A DNA stretch of 42,598 bases from Maritimibacter sp. (GCA_011389895.1 JAABTN010000025.1:1-42598), one strand, 5' to 3'. Positions 1-9,117 are shown, numbered from the stretch's first letter. Translations and numbers: made by a program. Notes: generated by a model not told the origin, from the letters alone.

Positions 1-1083
1 GTCGCGGGCGTCTTCATTCATTTCGCCTCGGTGGAACGTGGCGAGATCCGGCGGGATCAGGGGGCCGAGCTGGTGGTGGATCACCTGCGGCGCACCGCGA
101 TCCGGGCCAACCATTCCGCCACCCACCTGATCCACGAGGCGCTGCGCGAGGAATTAGGTGATCATGTCGCCCAGCGTGGCTCGCTCAACGCGCCCGATCG
201 GCTTCGGTTCGATTTCAGCCATTCCAAGGCGCTGAGCCAATTGCAGCTCGACAATGTCGCGCGCGAGGTAAACACCTATATCCGGCAGAACGCCCCGGTC
301 GAAACCCGGATCATGACGCCCGATGATGCCCGCGCCATCGGCGCGCAGGCACTGTTTGGCGAAAAGTATGGCGACGAGGTGCGCGTGGTGTCCATGGGCC
401 GCGCTGCGACTGGCAAGGGCACCGATGGCAACACCTATTCCATCGAGCTTTGCGGGGGCACCCACGTGACGCGCACCGGCGACATCGGGCTTTGCGTCAT
501 CCTCTCCGACAGCGCGTCCTCTGCCGGGGTGCGCCGGATCGAGGCGCTGACAGGGAAAGAGGCCGTGGCCTATCTGGAAGACGAGGCAAAGCGGGTGGCC
601 CAGCTTGCGGGCGTTTTGAAAACCCAGCCCGCCGAGCTTGTCGACCGGGTGCAGGGCCTTCTGGACGAGCGCAAGAAGCTTGTAAACGAGATCGCCCAGC
701 TCAAGCAGCAGATCGCGATGGGGGGCACCGGCGGCGACGCGGGCGGTGATGTGAAGGACATTGGCGGCGTGAGCTTTCTGGGGCAGGCGCTTGAGGGCGT
801 GTCGGGCAAGGATCTGCGCGGGTTGATCGACGCCCACAAGGGGCGGATCGGGTCCGGCGTTGTCCTCCTCATCGCCAATGATGATGGCAAGGTCGCCGTG
901 GCCTGCGGCGTGACCGATGATCTTGTCGACCGGATTTCTGCCGTCGATGTACTCAAGGCCGCCGTGCCGGCGGTCGGTGGCAAGGGCGGCGGGGGCCGCC
1001 CCGACATGGCACAGGGCGGGGGCAAGGATTTCGCCGGGGCCGACGCCGCCATTCAAGCTGCACAAAACCTGTTGGAGGGATAA
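1..1083 (+). CDS. alaS: Alanyl-tRNA synthetase, C-terminal part (5' end outside window)
   Basis: Alanyl-tRNA synthetase charges tRNA-Ala in the cytoplasm. The reading frame is open from base 1, so the catalytic and most of the tRNA-recognition domains lie upstream; 360 codons remain. The visible part starts at the end of the beta-barrel and enters the editing domain, where HSATH (bases 112-126) and CGGTH (bases 451-465) supply the zinc ligands that hydrolyse mischarged Ser- and Gly-tRNA-Ala. A coiled-coil linker follows at about residues 180-245 of the fragment. The Gly-rich C-Ala domain closes it, with [11 protein letters not shown] near the end. Nothing looks broken. The stop codon TAA is followed directly by the ATG of the next gene, so the two are probably co-transcribed. 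In bacteria alaS often follows recA, which would lie outside this window. Confidence 0.97.
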   Translation, partial: VAGVFIHFASVERGEIRRDQGAELVVDHLRRTAIRANHSATHLIHEALREELGDHVAQRGSLNAPDRLRFDFSHSKALSQLQLDNVAREVNTYIRQNAPVETRIMTPDDARAIGAQALFGEKYGDEVRVVSMGRAATGKGTDGNTYSIELCGGTHVTRTGDIGLCVILSDSASSAGVRRIEALTGKEAVAYLEDEAKRVAQLAGVLKTQPAELVDRVQGLLDERKKLVNEIAQLKQQIAMGGTGGDAGGDVKDIGGVSFLGQALEGVSGKDLRGLIDAHKGRIGSGVVLLIANDDGKVAVACGVTDDLVDRISAVDVLKAAVPAVGGKGGGGRPDMAQGGGKDFAGADAAIQAAQNLLEG

Positions 1084-1371
1084 ATGCCTGCACTCTGGAT
1101 TGCTCACGTAACCGTCACCGACGCCGATGCCTACGGCAAATACGCCGAGCTTGCGGGCCCGGCCATTGCCAAACATGGCGGGGAATTCATCGCGCGCGGG
1201 GGCCGCTACGTGCAGCTCGAAGGAAATGACCGGGCGCGCAATGTCGTGGCCCGGTTCCCGTCGCTCGAAGACGCGGAGGCCTGCTACAACTCGCCCGAAT
1301 ACCAAGCCGCGCTGGATCACGCGCGCGGGGCGTCTGAACGTGATCTGGTGATCGTCGAAACCACCGCCTAA
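1084..1371 (+). CDS. DUF1330 family small protein
   Basis: This 95-residue cytoplasmic protein has the DUF1330 pattern: an N-terminal strand (ALWIAHVTVTD), a YxKYAELAGPAIAKHGGEFIARGG segment broken only by family-typical variation, and the central NVVARFPSLEDAEACYNSPEYQ stretch with a C-terminal DLVIVE strand. The family folds as a dimeric alpha/beta (ferredoxin-like) barrel. Its biochemical role is not established. It starts at the base after the alaS stop, so translation is likely coupled to alaS. The length is normal for the family. The family call is firm; function is unknown. Confidence 0.9.
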   Translation: MPALWIAHVTVTDADAYGKYAELAGPAIAKHGGEFIARGGRYVQLEGNDRARNVVARFPSLEDAEACYNSPEYQAALDHARGASERDLVIVETTA

Positions 1372-1727
1372 GGGCGGGCCGGGACCGGCAACAAATGGCC
1401 CAAATACGCTCAGCGACGGGGCATCGGCGTAGAATCGCCACCGGTTTGCCACCGAGGTGATTCGCGCCAAATTCGCCTATTGTTTCGGCATCGGAAACGC
1501 AAAATCATGGTTAACGCCGGTGTTTCCAATAGAGAAACAGAAACCGACACGTCCGAATTGGGCGATTGTGTCCAATTTGTGTCTGATCCCGGCTCTCAGG
1601 GGATATTTTTTAAATAAACCCGATTTATCCGCATTTTATCGCCCTTAAAACGGGAATAAATGTCGCGAGATCGTGACAGTTCTCGCTAAACTCGGCCTAC
1701 CAACTATTCATTTTGGGAGATCGATCT
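1372..1727. other. 356-base gap with no gene called
   Basis: This is the only gene-free stretch above 300 bases. It holds no convincing reading frame; short frames on both strands lack a ribosome binding site. The right half is unusually AT-rich for this genome (about 1606-1660). Several small inverted repeats are visible, for example TGTTTC (1521-1526) with GAAACA (1534-1539), and AATTGG (1556-1561) with CCAATT (1572-1577). None has a U-tract, so I do not call a terminator for the upstream genes. The promoter of the small exported protein at 1728 should lie here, but I cannot pick a clear -35/-10 pair. Confidence 0.6.
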
Positions 1728-2000
1728 ATGAAAAAACTGATTGCCGGCGCCATTCTTGCCGCTTCTACATTCGCTGCCCCGGCTTTCGCCTGGGAAGGTC
1801 AGGTCGTGGCTTGCTACGACAAGGTCTGGATGCCCGCCAAGTATGCGACGTCCAAGAAACTGATCATGGCAGCACACACCGAGTGGGAGCACAACAAGCG
1901 TGGCCAGATGGTCAAGATGCATTACCCGGCCGTCTACAAGGAAATGAAATCCCTTGTGACCCCGGGTCACTACGTCGCCAAGAAGGCGAAGTGCAAATAA
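1728..2000 (+). CDS. Small exported two-cysteine protein, copy 1
   Basis: This is a 90-residue precursor. A basic start (MKK), a hydrophobic core and APAFA before Trp22 form a clear signal peptide, so the mature protein of about 69 residues should be periplasmic or secreted. The mature part is basic and has two cysteines, one in VACYDK near the start and one in KCK at the very end, which could form a disulfide. It contains two related segments, MPAKYATSKKLI and YPAVYKEMKSLV, that look like an internal duplication of a PAxYxxxKxL[IV] unit. I chose ATG 1728 because GGGAGA lies 7 bases upstream and the signal peptide begins exactly there; an upstream in-frame TTG at 1713 has no ribosome site. 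The next gene is a paralogue. Function is unknown. Confidence 0.8.
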   Translation: MKKLIAGAILAASTFAAPAFAWEGQVVACYDKVWMPAKYATSKKLIMAAHTEWEHNKRGQMVKMHYPAVYKEMKSLVTPGHYVAKKAKCK

Positions 2001-2032
2001 GACCCGCGGCGTTCTTGCTGCTGAAACGACAT

Positions 2033-2060
2033 GAAAGCGCGGGGGGGCCTTCGCGCTTTC
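2033..2060 (+). terminator. Stem-loop after small exported protein 1
   Basis: The arms GAAAGCGCG (2033-2041) and CGCGCTTTC (2052-2060) pair perfectly over 9 bases around a 10-base loop. There is no U-tract after it, so it may be a weak terminator or an mRNA-protecting hairpin between the two paralogous genes. Confidence 0.45.
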
Positions 2061-2158
2061 GTACATTCCGGCATTAACCCTAACAAAGTCGCGAAAGCGG
2101 CTTAGTTGTGCCCGAATTCGCAACAATCCTCTTGGCTGGATGCAAAAGGGATTGTGCA

Positions 2159-2449
2159 ATGCGCAAAATCATCTTCACCGCCTGTCTCATCTGCCTCGCC
2201 AGCCCCGCGCTGGCCGAGCGTTACGTAAACGTGGGCAATGACCGCGTGCGGCTTCTGAGTTGCTATAACGAGGTCACGGTGCCTGCGACCTATCGCACCG
2301 AGAAGGTGCTGATCGAAGCCGCGCGCAAAGCCTATGTGAAGCGGACAGATGGCACCATCCAGCTAGTCGAATACCCCGCGACTTACCGCGAGGACAAATA
2401 CCTGGTCGAGCCGTCCTACAAGCTTATGAAGCCCATCCCCTGCAAGTGA
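2159..2449 (+). CDS. Small exported two-cysteine protein, copy 2
   Basis: This is a 96-residue precursor with a signal peptide (MRK, hydrophobic stretch, SPALA before Glu20). The mature part has the same plan as the gene at 1728: one cysteine in LLSCYNEV, one in the terminal PCK, and two PAxY units, VPATYRTEKVLI and YPATYREDKYLV. The copies differ at many positions, so the duplication is not recent. ATG 2159 is preferred because AAAAGGG lies 8 bases upstream and the signal peptide starts there; an earlier in-frame start at 2108 would bury it. Longer PAxY repeat arrays occur in some cell-surface and OmpA-like proteins, as I recall, which hints at an envelope role. I do not recognise this exact family. 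Confidence 0.8.
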   Translation: MRKIIFTACLICLASPALAERYVNVGNDRVRLLSCYNEVTVPATYRTEKVLIEAARKAYVKRTDGTIQLVEYPATYREDKYLVEPSYKLMKPIPCK

Positions 2450-2480
2450 TCCTTCGACAGTCGTGATGACGCGCCGCATG

Positions 2481-2498
2481 CGCGCCCGTTTGGGCGCG
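2481..2498. terminator. Hairpin between convergent genes
   Basis: CGCGCCC (2481-2487) pairs with GGGCGCG (2492-2498) across a 4-base loop, in the gap between the exported protein gene and the oppositely oriented typA. There is no T-tract on either side. It may act as a weak bidirectional terminator. Confidence 0.4.
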
Positions 2499-2527
2499 GG
2501 GGCAATGCCTGTTTCGCGACTTGACCG

Positions 2528-4348
2528 TCAGCCGTTTGCTTTCGCCGCGCGCTTGCGCTCATGCGGGTCGAGGTGACGTTTGCGCAGGCGGATCGCCTTG
2601 GGCGTCACTTCGACCAGCTCGTCATCGTTGATATAGGCAATGGCTTCTTCCAGCGACAGGATCACCGGCGGGGTCAGGCGCACCGCATCATCGGTCCCCG
2701 AAGCGCGCACGTTGGTCAGCTTCTTGCCCTTGAGCGGGTTCACCTCGAGATCGTTTTCCCGGCTGTGTTCGCCGATGATCATGCCTTGGTAGACCTTCTC
2801 CTGCGGTCCGATGAACATCTTGCCCCGGTCCTCAAGGTTCCACAGCGCATAGGCCACCGCGTCGCCATCCTCCATCGAGATCAGCACGCCCGCGCGCCGG
2901 CCCGGGATCGGGCCTTTATGCGGGGCCCAGCCATGAAACACCCGGTTCAAGACGCCCGTGCCGCGCGTGTCCGTCAGAAACTCGCCATGATAACCGATCA
3001 GGCCGCGCGACGGCACATGGGCGATGATCCGGGTCTTGCCCGCGCCTGCGGGGCGCATTTCAACCAGCTCGCCCTTGCGCGTGCCGGTCAGCTTTTCGAT
3101 CACCGCACCGGCGTAATCGTCGTCCACGTCGATGGTGGCTTCCTCGATCGGTTCAAGTCGTTCGCTGTCCTGGTTGCGCATGATGACCTGCGGGCGCGAG
3201 ATCGACAGTTCGAACCCTTCGCGGCGCATGTTCTCGATCAGCACGCCCATCTGAAGCTCGCCGCGCCCCGATACCTCGAAGGCTTCGCCGCCCGGCGTGT
3301 CGGCGATCTTGATCGCAACGTTGCTCTCGGCCTCTTTCATCAACCGGTCGCGGATGACGCGGCTTTGCACCTTCTTGCCGTCACGGCCCGCAAGCGGGCT
3401 GTCGTTGATCCCGAAGGTCACGGTGATGGTCGGCGGGTCGATGGGCTGCGCGTCGAGCGGTTCGTCAACCGCGAGGGCACAGATGGTATCGGCCACCGTC
3501 GCCTTGGACATCCCGGCGAGCGAGACGATATCGCCCGCTTCGCCCAGCTCGATGTCCTGTTGCCCAAGCCCCCGGAACGCCTGCACGCGGGTCACCCGGA
3601 ATTGTTCGATCTTCTGGCCAATGCGGCTGATCGCCTGCACGGTCTGGCCGACCTTGACCCGGCCCGTCTCGACACGCCCGGTCAGAAGGCGCCCGACAAA
3701 GGGATCGGCGCCGAGGGTGGTGGCCAGCATGCGGAAATCGTCATCCTGATGCTTGATCTGTTTCGGCGCGGGCACGTGGTTGACGACAAGCTGGAACAGC
3801 GCCTGCAAATCCTTGCGCGGGCCATCAAGCTCCGTATCGGCCCAGCCGCTGATCCCGGAGGCGTAGAGATGTGGGAAATCGAGCTGGTCGTCACTCGCGT
3901 CGAGGTTGGCGAAGAGGTCGAAAACCTCGTCCAGCGCGCGGTCGGGTTCGGCGGCGGGCTTGTCGACCTTGTTCAAAACCACGATGGGCCGAAGCCCGAG
4001 GGCGAGCGCCTTTGATGTCACGAATTTCGTTTGCGGCATCGGACCTTCGGCGGCATCGACCAGCAGGACGACACCATCGACCATCGACAAGATACGCTCA
4101 ACCTCGCCCCCGAAATCGGCGTGACCGGGCGTGTCCACGATGTTGATCCGCGTGCCTTTCCATTCGAGGCTCGTTGCCTTGGCAAGGATCGTGATGCCCC
4201 GCTCGCGTTCGAGATCGTTGGAATCCATCGCGCGTTCATCCACGGATTGGTTCTCGCGGAACGCCCCCGATTGCTTGAGCAGCTCGTCGACCAGCGTGGT
4301 TTTACCGTGGTCGACGTGCGCGATGATGGCGATATTTCTCAGGTCCAT
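2528..4348 (-). CDS. typA: Ribosome-associated translational GTPase TypA/BipA
   Basis: TypA (BipA) is a translational GTPase that binds the 70S ribosome and helps ribosome assembly and stress adaptation. The 606-residue protein has normal length. Visible G-domain motifs are HVDHGKTT (11-18), RERGITI (49-55), DTPGH (72-76) and NKVD (126-129). An EF-G-like beta-barrel, a domain with [18 protein letters not shown], and the BipA-specific C-terminal domain ([18 protein letters not shown]) follow. It ends in a basic tail ([18 protein letters not shown]). The upstream neighbour on the same strand is a hydrolase gene 55 bases away, so read-through is possible. The assignment is secure. Confidence 0.97.
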   Translation of the reverse strand: MDLRNIAIIAHVDHGKTTLVDELLKQSGAFRENQSVDERAMDSNDLERERGITILAKATSLEWKGTRINIVDTPGHADFGGEVERILSMVDGVVLLVDAAEGPMPQTKFVTSKALALGLRPIVVLNKVDKPAAEPDRALDEVFDLFANLDASDDQLDFPHLYASGISGWADTELDGPRKDLQALFQLVVNHVPAPKQIKHQDDDFRMLATTLGADPFVGRLLTGRVETGRVKVGQTVQAISRIGQKIEQFRVTRVQAFRGLGQQDIELGEAGDIVSLAGMSKATVADTICALAVDEPLDAQPIDPPTITVTFGINDSPLAGRDGKKVQSRVIRDRLMKEAESNVAIKIADTPGGEAFEVSGRGELQMGVLIENMRREGFELSISRPQVIMRNQDSERLEPIEEATIDVDDDYAGAVIEKLTGTRKGELVEMRPAGAGKTRIIAHVPSRGLIGYHGEFLTDTRGTGVLNRVFHGWAPHKGPIPGRRAGVLISMEDGDAVAYALWNLEDRGKMFIGPQEKVYQGMIIGEHSRENDLEVNPLKGKKLTNVRASGTDDAVRLTPPVILSLEEAIAYINDDELVEVTPKAIRLRKRHLDPHERKRAAKANG

Positions 4349-4403
4349 GTGGGCGCGTCCTTGTTATCCTGACGCGGGCCATACAGGGGGGCGGGGGGAT
4401 TGG

Positions 4404-5378
4404 CTAGTCCAGTTTTTCCAGCCAGTCGAGAATGAGGCCGTTCACGGCCGCCGGGGCCTCTTGCTGGGTCCAGTGGCCGACACCGGTAAGCGTGTGGATG
4501 CCGCGCGGGTCCGCCAGAACTTCGGGCAAGAGCGCGGAAGGCGGGCGGGCGAACATGCTCAGCACCGGGTCATGCTCGCCGCCGATGAACAGGGCGGGTT
4601 GCTGGATGATCGGGGATGAAGGGTGGGCTTTCAGGAAAGCATGATCGCGGTGCCAGTTTCGGTAACGGTTGAGCGGACCGCGAAAGCCGGAGGCCGCGAA
4701 TTGCGCCGCGTAGACGTCGAGATCGACTTGATCGAGCCAGGGTAGTGGCAGATCGGGGCGGGTGATCCCGGTCAGCACCTTGTCCCCATGCGCCTTGTTT
4801 ACCGGCCAGCCGTCCGGGTGAGCGTCGCCGGACCACGCCCAGAGGAATTTCGCGATGCTGTCTTCCGGGTCGGCCTCAAGCTCGGCTTCGGCCACGCCTT
4901 CGTCCTGGAAATAGACCTGGTAGAAGAACCGCCCCTTGTCGGTGAAGAGCTTGCGATACAGATCGAGCGGCACGACATCGCCGGGCGGGGTATAGGGCAC
5001 CGACAGCCCGGCAACGGCGCGGAAGGTGTCGGGGAAAAGCCGGGCGCTGTTCCACGCGATCGGTGCGCCCCAGTCATGGCCGATGATCACGGCGGGGGCA
5101 TCGGGCGACAGGGCGTGCGCGAGCCCGGCCATGTCGGCGGTCATTTCCTCCATCGCGTAGGCTTCGACAGCGTGCGGACGATCCGAGGCCCCGTAGCCGC
5201 GCATGTCGGGCGCGGCAACGCGGTAGCCCGCCCCGGCCAGCGCCGCGATCTGGTGACGCCAGCTATACCAGCTTTCGGGAAACCCGTGGGCCAGGATCAC
5301 GAGCGGCGCGTCTGGATCGCCCGCCGTGGCGACGTTCAGGTGAATGCCGTTGGTTGCGATGCGTTGAAAGTCCGTCAT
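4404..5378 (-). CDS. Alpha/beta hydrolase, epoxide-hydrolase-like
   Basis: This 324-residue protein has the epoxide hydrolase pattern within the alpha/beta hydrolase fold. HGFPESW (31-37) forms the oxyanion hole. GHDWGA (100-105) carries the nucleophile Asp102, and [11 protein letters not shown] near residue 300 carries the catalytic His. An acidic residue in the HDPVLSMF segment is the likely third member. The Asp nucleophile fits epoxide hydrolases or haloalkane dehalogenases; HGFPES followed by tyrosines in the cap region favours epoxide hydrolase. Substrate is unknown. AAAGG lies 6 bases before the ATG. There is no signal peptide, so it is cytoplasmic. Confidence 0.88.
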   Translation of the reverse strand: MTDFQRIATNGIHLNVATAGDPDAPLVILAHGFPESWYSWRHQIAALAGAGYRVAAPDMRGYGASDRPHAVEAYAMEEMTADMAGLAHALSPDAPAVIIGHDWGAPIAWNSARLFPDTFRAVAGLSVPYTPPGDVVPLDLYRKLFTDKGRFFYQVYFQDEGVAEAELEADPEDSIAKFLWAWSGDAHPDGWPVNKAHGDKVLTGITRPDLPLPWLDQVDLDVYAAQFAASGFRGPLNRYRNWHRDHAFLKAHPSSPIIQQPALFIGGEHDPVLSMFARPPSALLPEVLADPRGIHTLTGVGHWTQQEAPAAVNGLILDWLEKLD

Positions 5379-5514
5379 GGCGCGCCTTTCTATCCCTGCC
5401 GACGTTCACGCCGGGTGTCGCCCCATTGGGCCGGTTCGCGGGGGGCGGGTCAATCGTTGCGGTCTATTGGCGCCTTGGGTCGTTGCGTCAGGACGCGGGA
5501 TCGGTTCGATACGA

Positions 5515-5844
5515 TCAATGCGGCGCGGTTGTCGAGAACAGGTGGATAACCAAAATGCCGCCCAAGATCATGCCCATCCCGACAACCGCGGGCAGGTCGA
5601 GCTTTTGGCCAAAGACCGCCAGCCCGATGATCGCGATCAGCACGATCCCCAGCCCCGACCAGATCGCATAGGCGATCCCGACCGGGAGGAATTTCAACGC
5701 CCAGCCCAGAAGCGCAAAGGAAATGCCGTAGGCCACGACGACAACCACGCTTGGCCAGAGCCGGGTGAATTGCTGGCTTGCCTGAAGCGCCGTGGTGCCG
5801 ATGGTTTCGGCCACCACGGCGAAGAACAGGATGAGATAGGGCAT
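5515..5844 (-). CDS. Small multidrug resistance (SMR) family efflux protein
   Basis: This is a 109-residue four-helix inner-membrane protein of the EmrE/SugE/QacE family. SMR proteins work as dimers that exchange protons for small cations such as quaternary ammonium or guanidinium compounds. The essential membrane Glu is present in helix 1 (Glu13 in VVAETIGTTAL). The family motif AYAIWSGLGIVLIAIIG, with the substrate-contacting Trp, is in helix 3. Length is typical. It stands alone, whereas some SMR subtypes are paired genes. The motif fits an EmrE-like drug exporter or a compatible-solute/polyamine type, and I cannot separate these. The genes on either side are functionally unrelated. Confidence 0.9.
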   Translation of the reverse strand: MPYLILFFAVVAETIGTTALQASQQFTRLWPSVVVVVAYGISFALLGWALKFLPVGIAYAIWSGLGIVLIAIIGLAVFGQKLDLPAVVGMGMILGGILVIHLFSTTAPH

Positions 5845-5890
5845 CGGGGGGCGACCTTATTAGGCGATCTCAAGTAGTGAAGGCGATAGC

Positions 5891-6679
5891 TCAGGACCAG
5901 TCGGGCTTTCGCTTCTCGATGAAGGCCTGAATGCCCTCGGCGGTGTCGGCGTCCATCATGTTCTGCGCCATCACCTGCCCGGTGTAGTCATAGGCAGCAT
6001 CAAGCGGCATCTGGACCTGTTCATAAAACGCCTGCTTGCCGATGCGCACGGCGGACGACAGCTTTGCCGCCACGGTTTCGGCCAGCGACCTGGTTTCGCC
6101 CACCAGCGCCTCGGGGGGCACGACACGGTTCACCAACCCGATCTCGCGGGCACGGGTCGCGTCGATGAATTCGCCCGTGGTCAGCATTTCGAACGCCTGC
6201 TTGCGATGCACATTCCGGCTCAGCGCCACCATCGGCGTCGAACAAAACAGCCCGATGTTGACCCCGTTCACGCCAAAGCGCGTGCCCTCGGCGGCCACCG
6301 CCATGTCGCAGGAGGCGACAAGCTGACATCCGGCGGCGGTCGCGATCCCGTGCACCTCGGCGATGACCGGCATCGGCAGGCGCGGGATCATTTGCATAAC
6401 CTCGCCACAGCGCGTGAACAGGTCGGCGAAATAGGCCGCCCCGCCATCCTCGGCCTGCCGCCCGGCCTGCATCTCCTTAAGATCGTGACCAGCGCAAAAC
6501 GCCTTGCCCGCCCCGGACAGGACGACCGCCTTGATGCTTTGATCTTCCATCAGGGCCGCAAATTCGGACTTCAACGCGGCCAGCATCCCGTCCGACAGCG
6601 CATTGAGCGCGCCGGGGTTGTTCATGGTCAGATGTGCAACTGACGCCACGTCGTCGCGCAGCAATAGCTTCTCAGACAT
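5891..6679 (-). CDS. Crotonase-fold protein, ECHDC3-like
   Basis: This 262-residue protein is a full-length member of the enoyl-CoA hydratase/isomerase superfamily. The CoA-binding and oxyanion segments are present: FCAGHDLKEM near residue 62 and GIATAAGCQLVASCD near residue 115. The two catalytic Glu residues of classical crotonase are missing: the first position is Gln (GCQLV), and the second lies in VNGVNIGLFCSTP, which has no Glu. This pattern matches the ECHDC3-like subgroup, whose reaction is not settled, so the name enoyl-CoA hydratase would overclaim. GGGAGGACAAG precedes the ATG. A hotdog thioesterase gene diverges 56 bases away, suggesting a shared role with acyl-CoA. Confidence 0.9.
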   Translation of the reverse strand: MSEKLLLRDDVASVAHLTMNNPGALNALSDGMLAALKSEFAALMEDQSIKAVVLSGAGKAFCAGHDLKEMQAGRQAEDGGAAYFADLFTRCGEVMQMIPRLPMPVIAEVHGIATAAGCQLVASCDMAVAAEGTRFGVNGVNIGLFCSTPMVALSRNVHRKQAFEMLTTGEFIDATRAREIGLVNRVVPPEALVGETRSLAETVAAKLSSAVRIGKQAFYEQVQMPLDAAYDYTGQVMAQNMMDADTAEGIQAFIEKRKPDWS

Positions 6680-6735
6680 CTTGTCCTCCCTCGGTTGTTC
6701 GGGGAACGATAGGACGCAAACGAGGGAGGCGAAAG

Positions 6736-7158
6736 ATGCAGTTGAAAATGACGCTCGATGAGCTCAATGATTTTCTGGATGCGCAGTTCGAACAGGTGGC
6801 CGATGATTTCGAGGTGCTCGATGTCGCGCCGATGCGCGCCACCATTCGGGCCAATATCGGGGATAAGCACCTGCGACCGGGTGGCACGGTGTCGGGGCCG
6901 ACCATGTTCGCGCTGGCGGATGTGTCGGTCTATCTCGCCACGCTGGCGATGATCGGGCCCAAGGCGCTGGCGGTCACCACCAATATCTCGATGGATTTCA
7001 TGCGCAAACCTGCCGCCGGGGCCAATCTGCGCGCCGAAACCCGGCTTTTGAAGCTTGGAAAGATGTTGGTGGTCGGGGATGTCTTGATCTTTTCCGAGGG
7101 GGAAGATGAACCGGTCGCGCGGGCCTCGATGACCTATTCCATCCCGCCTGCGCGCTAA
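6736..7158 (+). CDS. PaaI-family hotdog thioesterase
   Basis: This 140-residue protein has the hotdog fold pattern of PaaI/YdiI-type acyl-CoA thioesterases. The hallmark segment HLRPGGTVSGPTMFALADV holds the helix-start glycines and the Asp in LAD, near the usual active site. The later NISMDFMRKPAAG and GDVLIFSE strands are typical. Such enzymes hydrolyse acyl- or aryl-CoA thioesters in the cytoplasm and act as dimers or tetramers. ATG 6736 is chosen because GGGAGG lies 6 bases upstream; an in-frame start at 6634 would overlap the divergent crotonase gene and has no ribosome site. The substrate is unknown. Confidence 0.88.
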   Translation: MQLKMTLDELNDFLDAQFEQVADDFEVLDVAPMRATIRANIGDKHLRPGGTVSGPTMFALADVSVYLATLAMIGPKALAVTTNISMDFMRKPAAGANLRAETRLLKLGKMLVVGDVLIFSEGEDEPVARASMTYSIPPAR

Positions 7159-7233
7159 AGCCCCGTTGACCCCACGCGCGGGTCGGCCCAAAACGCGGGT
7201 CACGGTAAAAAACCGGGCAGGAGGAGGGCGATC

Positions 7234-8211
7234 ATGAGCGAAACCGATATCGACGTCGAGAACCACAGCCGGCTGGAACATTTTCCGGTCACGTTTTTCG
7301 CCGTGGTCATGGGGCTTTTGGGCCTGACGCTCGCCCTGCATGCCGGACGTCAGGCGATCGTCTGGGCCGAACCTGTGTCCGGGGTCGTGTTCTGGGTCGC
7401 CGTGGCGGTGTTCGCGGCCATCGCGGCGGTCTATCTTGCGAAAATCCTGCGCTATCCCGGTGCGGTGATCGACGAGTGGCATCATCCCGTGAAGCTCGCC
7501 TTCTTTCCGACCATCTCGATCTCGCTTCTCCTGCTCGCCACCGCGATGCAGAGCCAGTATCCCGAGGCGACGCGGGTTGTCTGGTGGATCGGGGTCGTGG
7601 GGCAGGGGATCTTGACCGTTTCGGTCGTCACCGGCTGGATCAGCCACCGCTCGTTCGAGGTCGGGCACCTGACCCCGGCGTGGTTCATCCCCGCCGTGGG
7701 CAACGTGATCGTGCCGGTGGCGGGTGCGCGCATGGGGTATATCGAGGTTTCGTGGCTGTTCTTCTCGGTCGGCATGATGTTCTGGGGTGTGTTGTTGACG
7801 CTGGTGATGAACCGCCTCGTGTTTCATGATCCGATCCCGGCGCGGCTGTTTCCGACCATGGTGATCCTGATCGCGCCGCCCTCGGTCGCCTTTATCGCCT
7901 ATGTTGGCATGAACGGCGTGGTGGACGGGTTTGCGCGGGTGCTTATCTACAGCGCCTATTTCTTCGCGGTGCTCGTCATTGCGCAGGTGCCGCGACTGGT
8001 CCGGTTGCCCTTTGCTCTGAGCTGGTGGGCGTTGTCCTTTCCGCTTGCCGCGCTCACCATCGCATCGTTCCTGTTTGCCCGGGTCGAAGGCAGCCCGCCG
8101 CACCAGATCATTGGTCTGGTGGTGCTGTCGGTGCTGGTCGTCGTGGTGCTCGGCCTGATCCTGCGCACGATCAAGGCGATCACCGCCGATGAAATCTTTC
8201 GCCCGGAGTAA
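7234..8211 (+). CDS. TDT/SLAC1-type transporter
   Basis: This 325-residue protein has about ten hydrophobic segments and belongs to the tellurite-resistance/dicarboxylate transporter (TDT) family, which includes bacterial TehA and plant SLAC1 anion channels. Recognisable family segments are FPVTFFAVVMGLLGLTLAL at the start, the conserved HPVKLAFFPTISIS region near residue 90, and TPAWFIPAVGNVIVPVAG near residue 150. It sits in the inner membrane and may move anions or weak acids; the name tellurite resistance should not be taken literally. A strong ribosome site (GGAGGAGG) precedes the ATG. The gene is probably monocistronic. Confidence 0.9.
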   Translation: MSETDIDVENHSRLEHFPVTFFAVVMGLLGLTLALHAGRQAIVWAEPVSGVVFWVAVAVFAAIAAVYLAKILRYPGAVIDEWHHPVKLAFFPTISISLLLLATAMQSQYPEATRVVWWIGVVGQGILTVSVVTGWISHRSFEVGHLTPAWFIPAVGNVIVPVAGARMGYIEVSWLFFSVGMMFWGVLLTLVMNRLVFHDPIPARLFPTMVILIAPPSVAFIAYVGMNGVVDGFARVLIYSAYFFAVLVIAQVPRLVRLPFALSWWALSFPLAALTIASFLFARVEGSPPHQIIGLVVLSVLVVVVLGLILRTIKAITADEIFRPE

Positions 8212-8406
8212 GGGGGGATTCGTCCTCGGAACGGTTTCGGTAGCGCGGCCCATGTTCGCGAATCCGATCCACCCAACCCGTTGTTTTGGGGATTGTTCGC
8301 GCAAGGGCGACAAACCAGCCGGTCATGAGCGCGAAACACAGTTTTTCTGCCCGCGACCGGCGTTTCGCGGTTAGAATGCTCGTGGTTAGGAACGATCCAC
8401 AAGCCC

Positions 8407-9060
8407 ATGAAAGAGCATACAAAGGCGGTTCTCGAAGCCTGCACGGGCCATCTGGTCGCGCTGGGAATGATCCGGTGGCGGCGCAATCTGGCTGTGTGGT
8501 CGATGAACGACGAAATGTTCGGGGGGATTTCCATGCAGATCACCACCCGGACAGGGGTCGTGACCGTCGTCCCGATCGCGCATGTCCTGTGGGAGCCAAT
8601 CGAACAACTGGTGGCGCATGGCAAGGGCAAGCGATTCACACCATGGGGCCGCATGTCGATCACCCGGTCACGCCCTGTGGTGCCCCCCAGACAGGTCGGG
8701 CGGTTCGAATTCAAGGAGCCGGTGATCGACGGGATCGTTCTGGAGCGCTTCGCCCGTTTTGCCCAACGCAAGGTGGTGCGCGAGGTGCTCGATCTCGCCG
8801 ATGAACGCGCGCTTTTGAGCCATTTTCGCTCGAACGCCAACAAGGGCGGGGGCCGGGCCGAACATGCGTTGGCGATCCGGGCATGGCAGACCAAGAGCCT
8901 TGATCTGTCTGAGGATTACGGATCACTCCTGACGGCGCAGACGGATTTCACCTACCGGGTGCGGTTGGAACGGTTCCATCACCGATTGGTGGCCTCACCC
9001 GCCGCGCAGGAGCTTTTGGGGGCCTCGGGGCCGGTTCCGGGGCCCGTAAGTGTGGGGTAA
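8407..9060 (+). CDS. Unrecognised cytoplasmic protein
   Basis: I do not recognise this 217-residue protein. Third codon positions are strongly GC-biased, as in a real gene, and the longer antisense frame is a shadow. The protein is basic and has no signal peptide or membrane segment. Residues 20-65 look like beta strands (IRWRRNLAVWSM, GISMQITTRTGVVTVVPIAHVLW). Around residue 110 is an Arg-rich helix (VLERFARFAQRKVVREVLDLADE). The C-terminal third has RAEHALAIRAWQTKSLDLS and ends in a Pro/Gly tail. The ribosome site before ATG 8407 is poor, so a later start is possible. It lies between a transporter and rplM with no clear link to either. Confidence 0.65.
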   Translation: MKEHTKAVLEACTGHLVALGMIRWRRNLAVWSMNDEMFGGISMQITTRTGVVTVVPIAHVLWEPIEQLVAHGKGKRFTPWGRMSITRSRPVVPPRQVGRFEFKEPVIDGIVLERFARFAQRKVVREVLDLADERALLSHFRSNANKGGGRAEHALAIRAWQTKSLDLSEDYGSLLTAQTDFTYRVRLERFHHRLVASPAAQELLGASGPVPGPVSVG

Positions 9061-9117
9061 AATAATACCGAAAATATAACGCACTGTTTTCAAATTGTTT
9101 TTCCTGTCATTCGCCCC

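Noticed and set aside
154..1470. 438-codon minus-strand frame opposite alaS.
   Set aside because: Antisense shadow of alaS and the DUF1330 gene.
6628..8313. Very long minus-strand frame opposite the thioesterase and TDT transporter genes.
   Set aside because: It is a high-GC antisense shadow: low-complexity Arg/His/Asp-rich sequence opposite two well-recognised genes.
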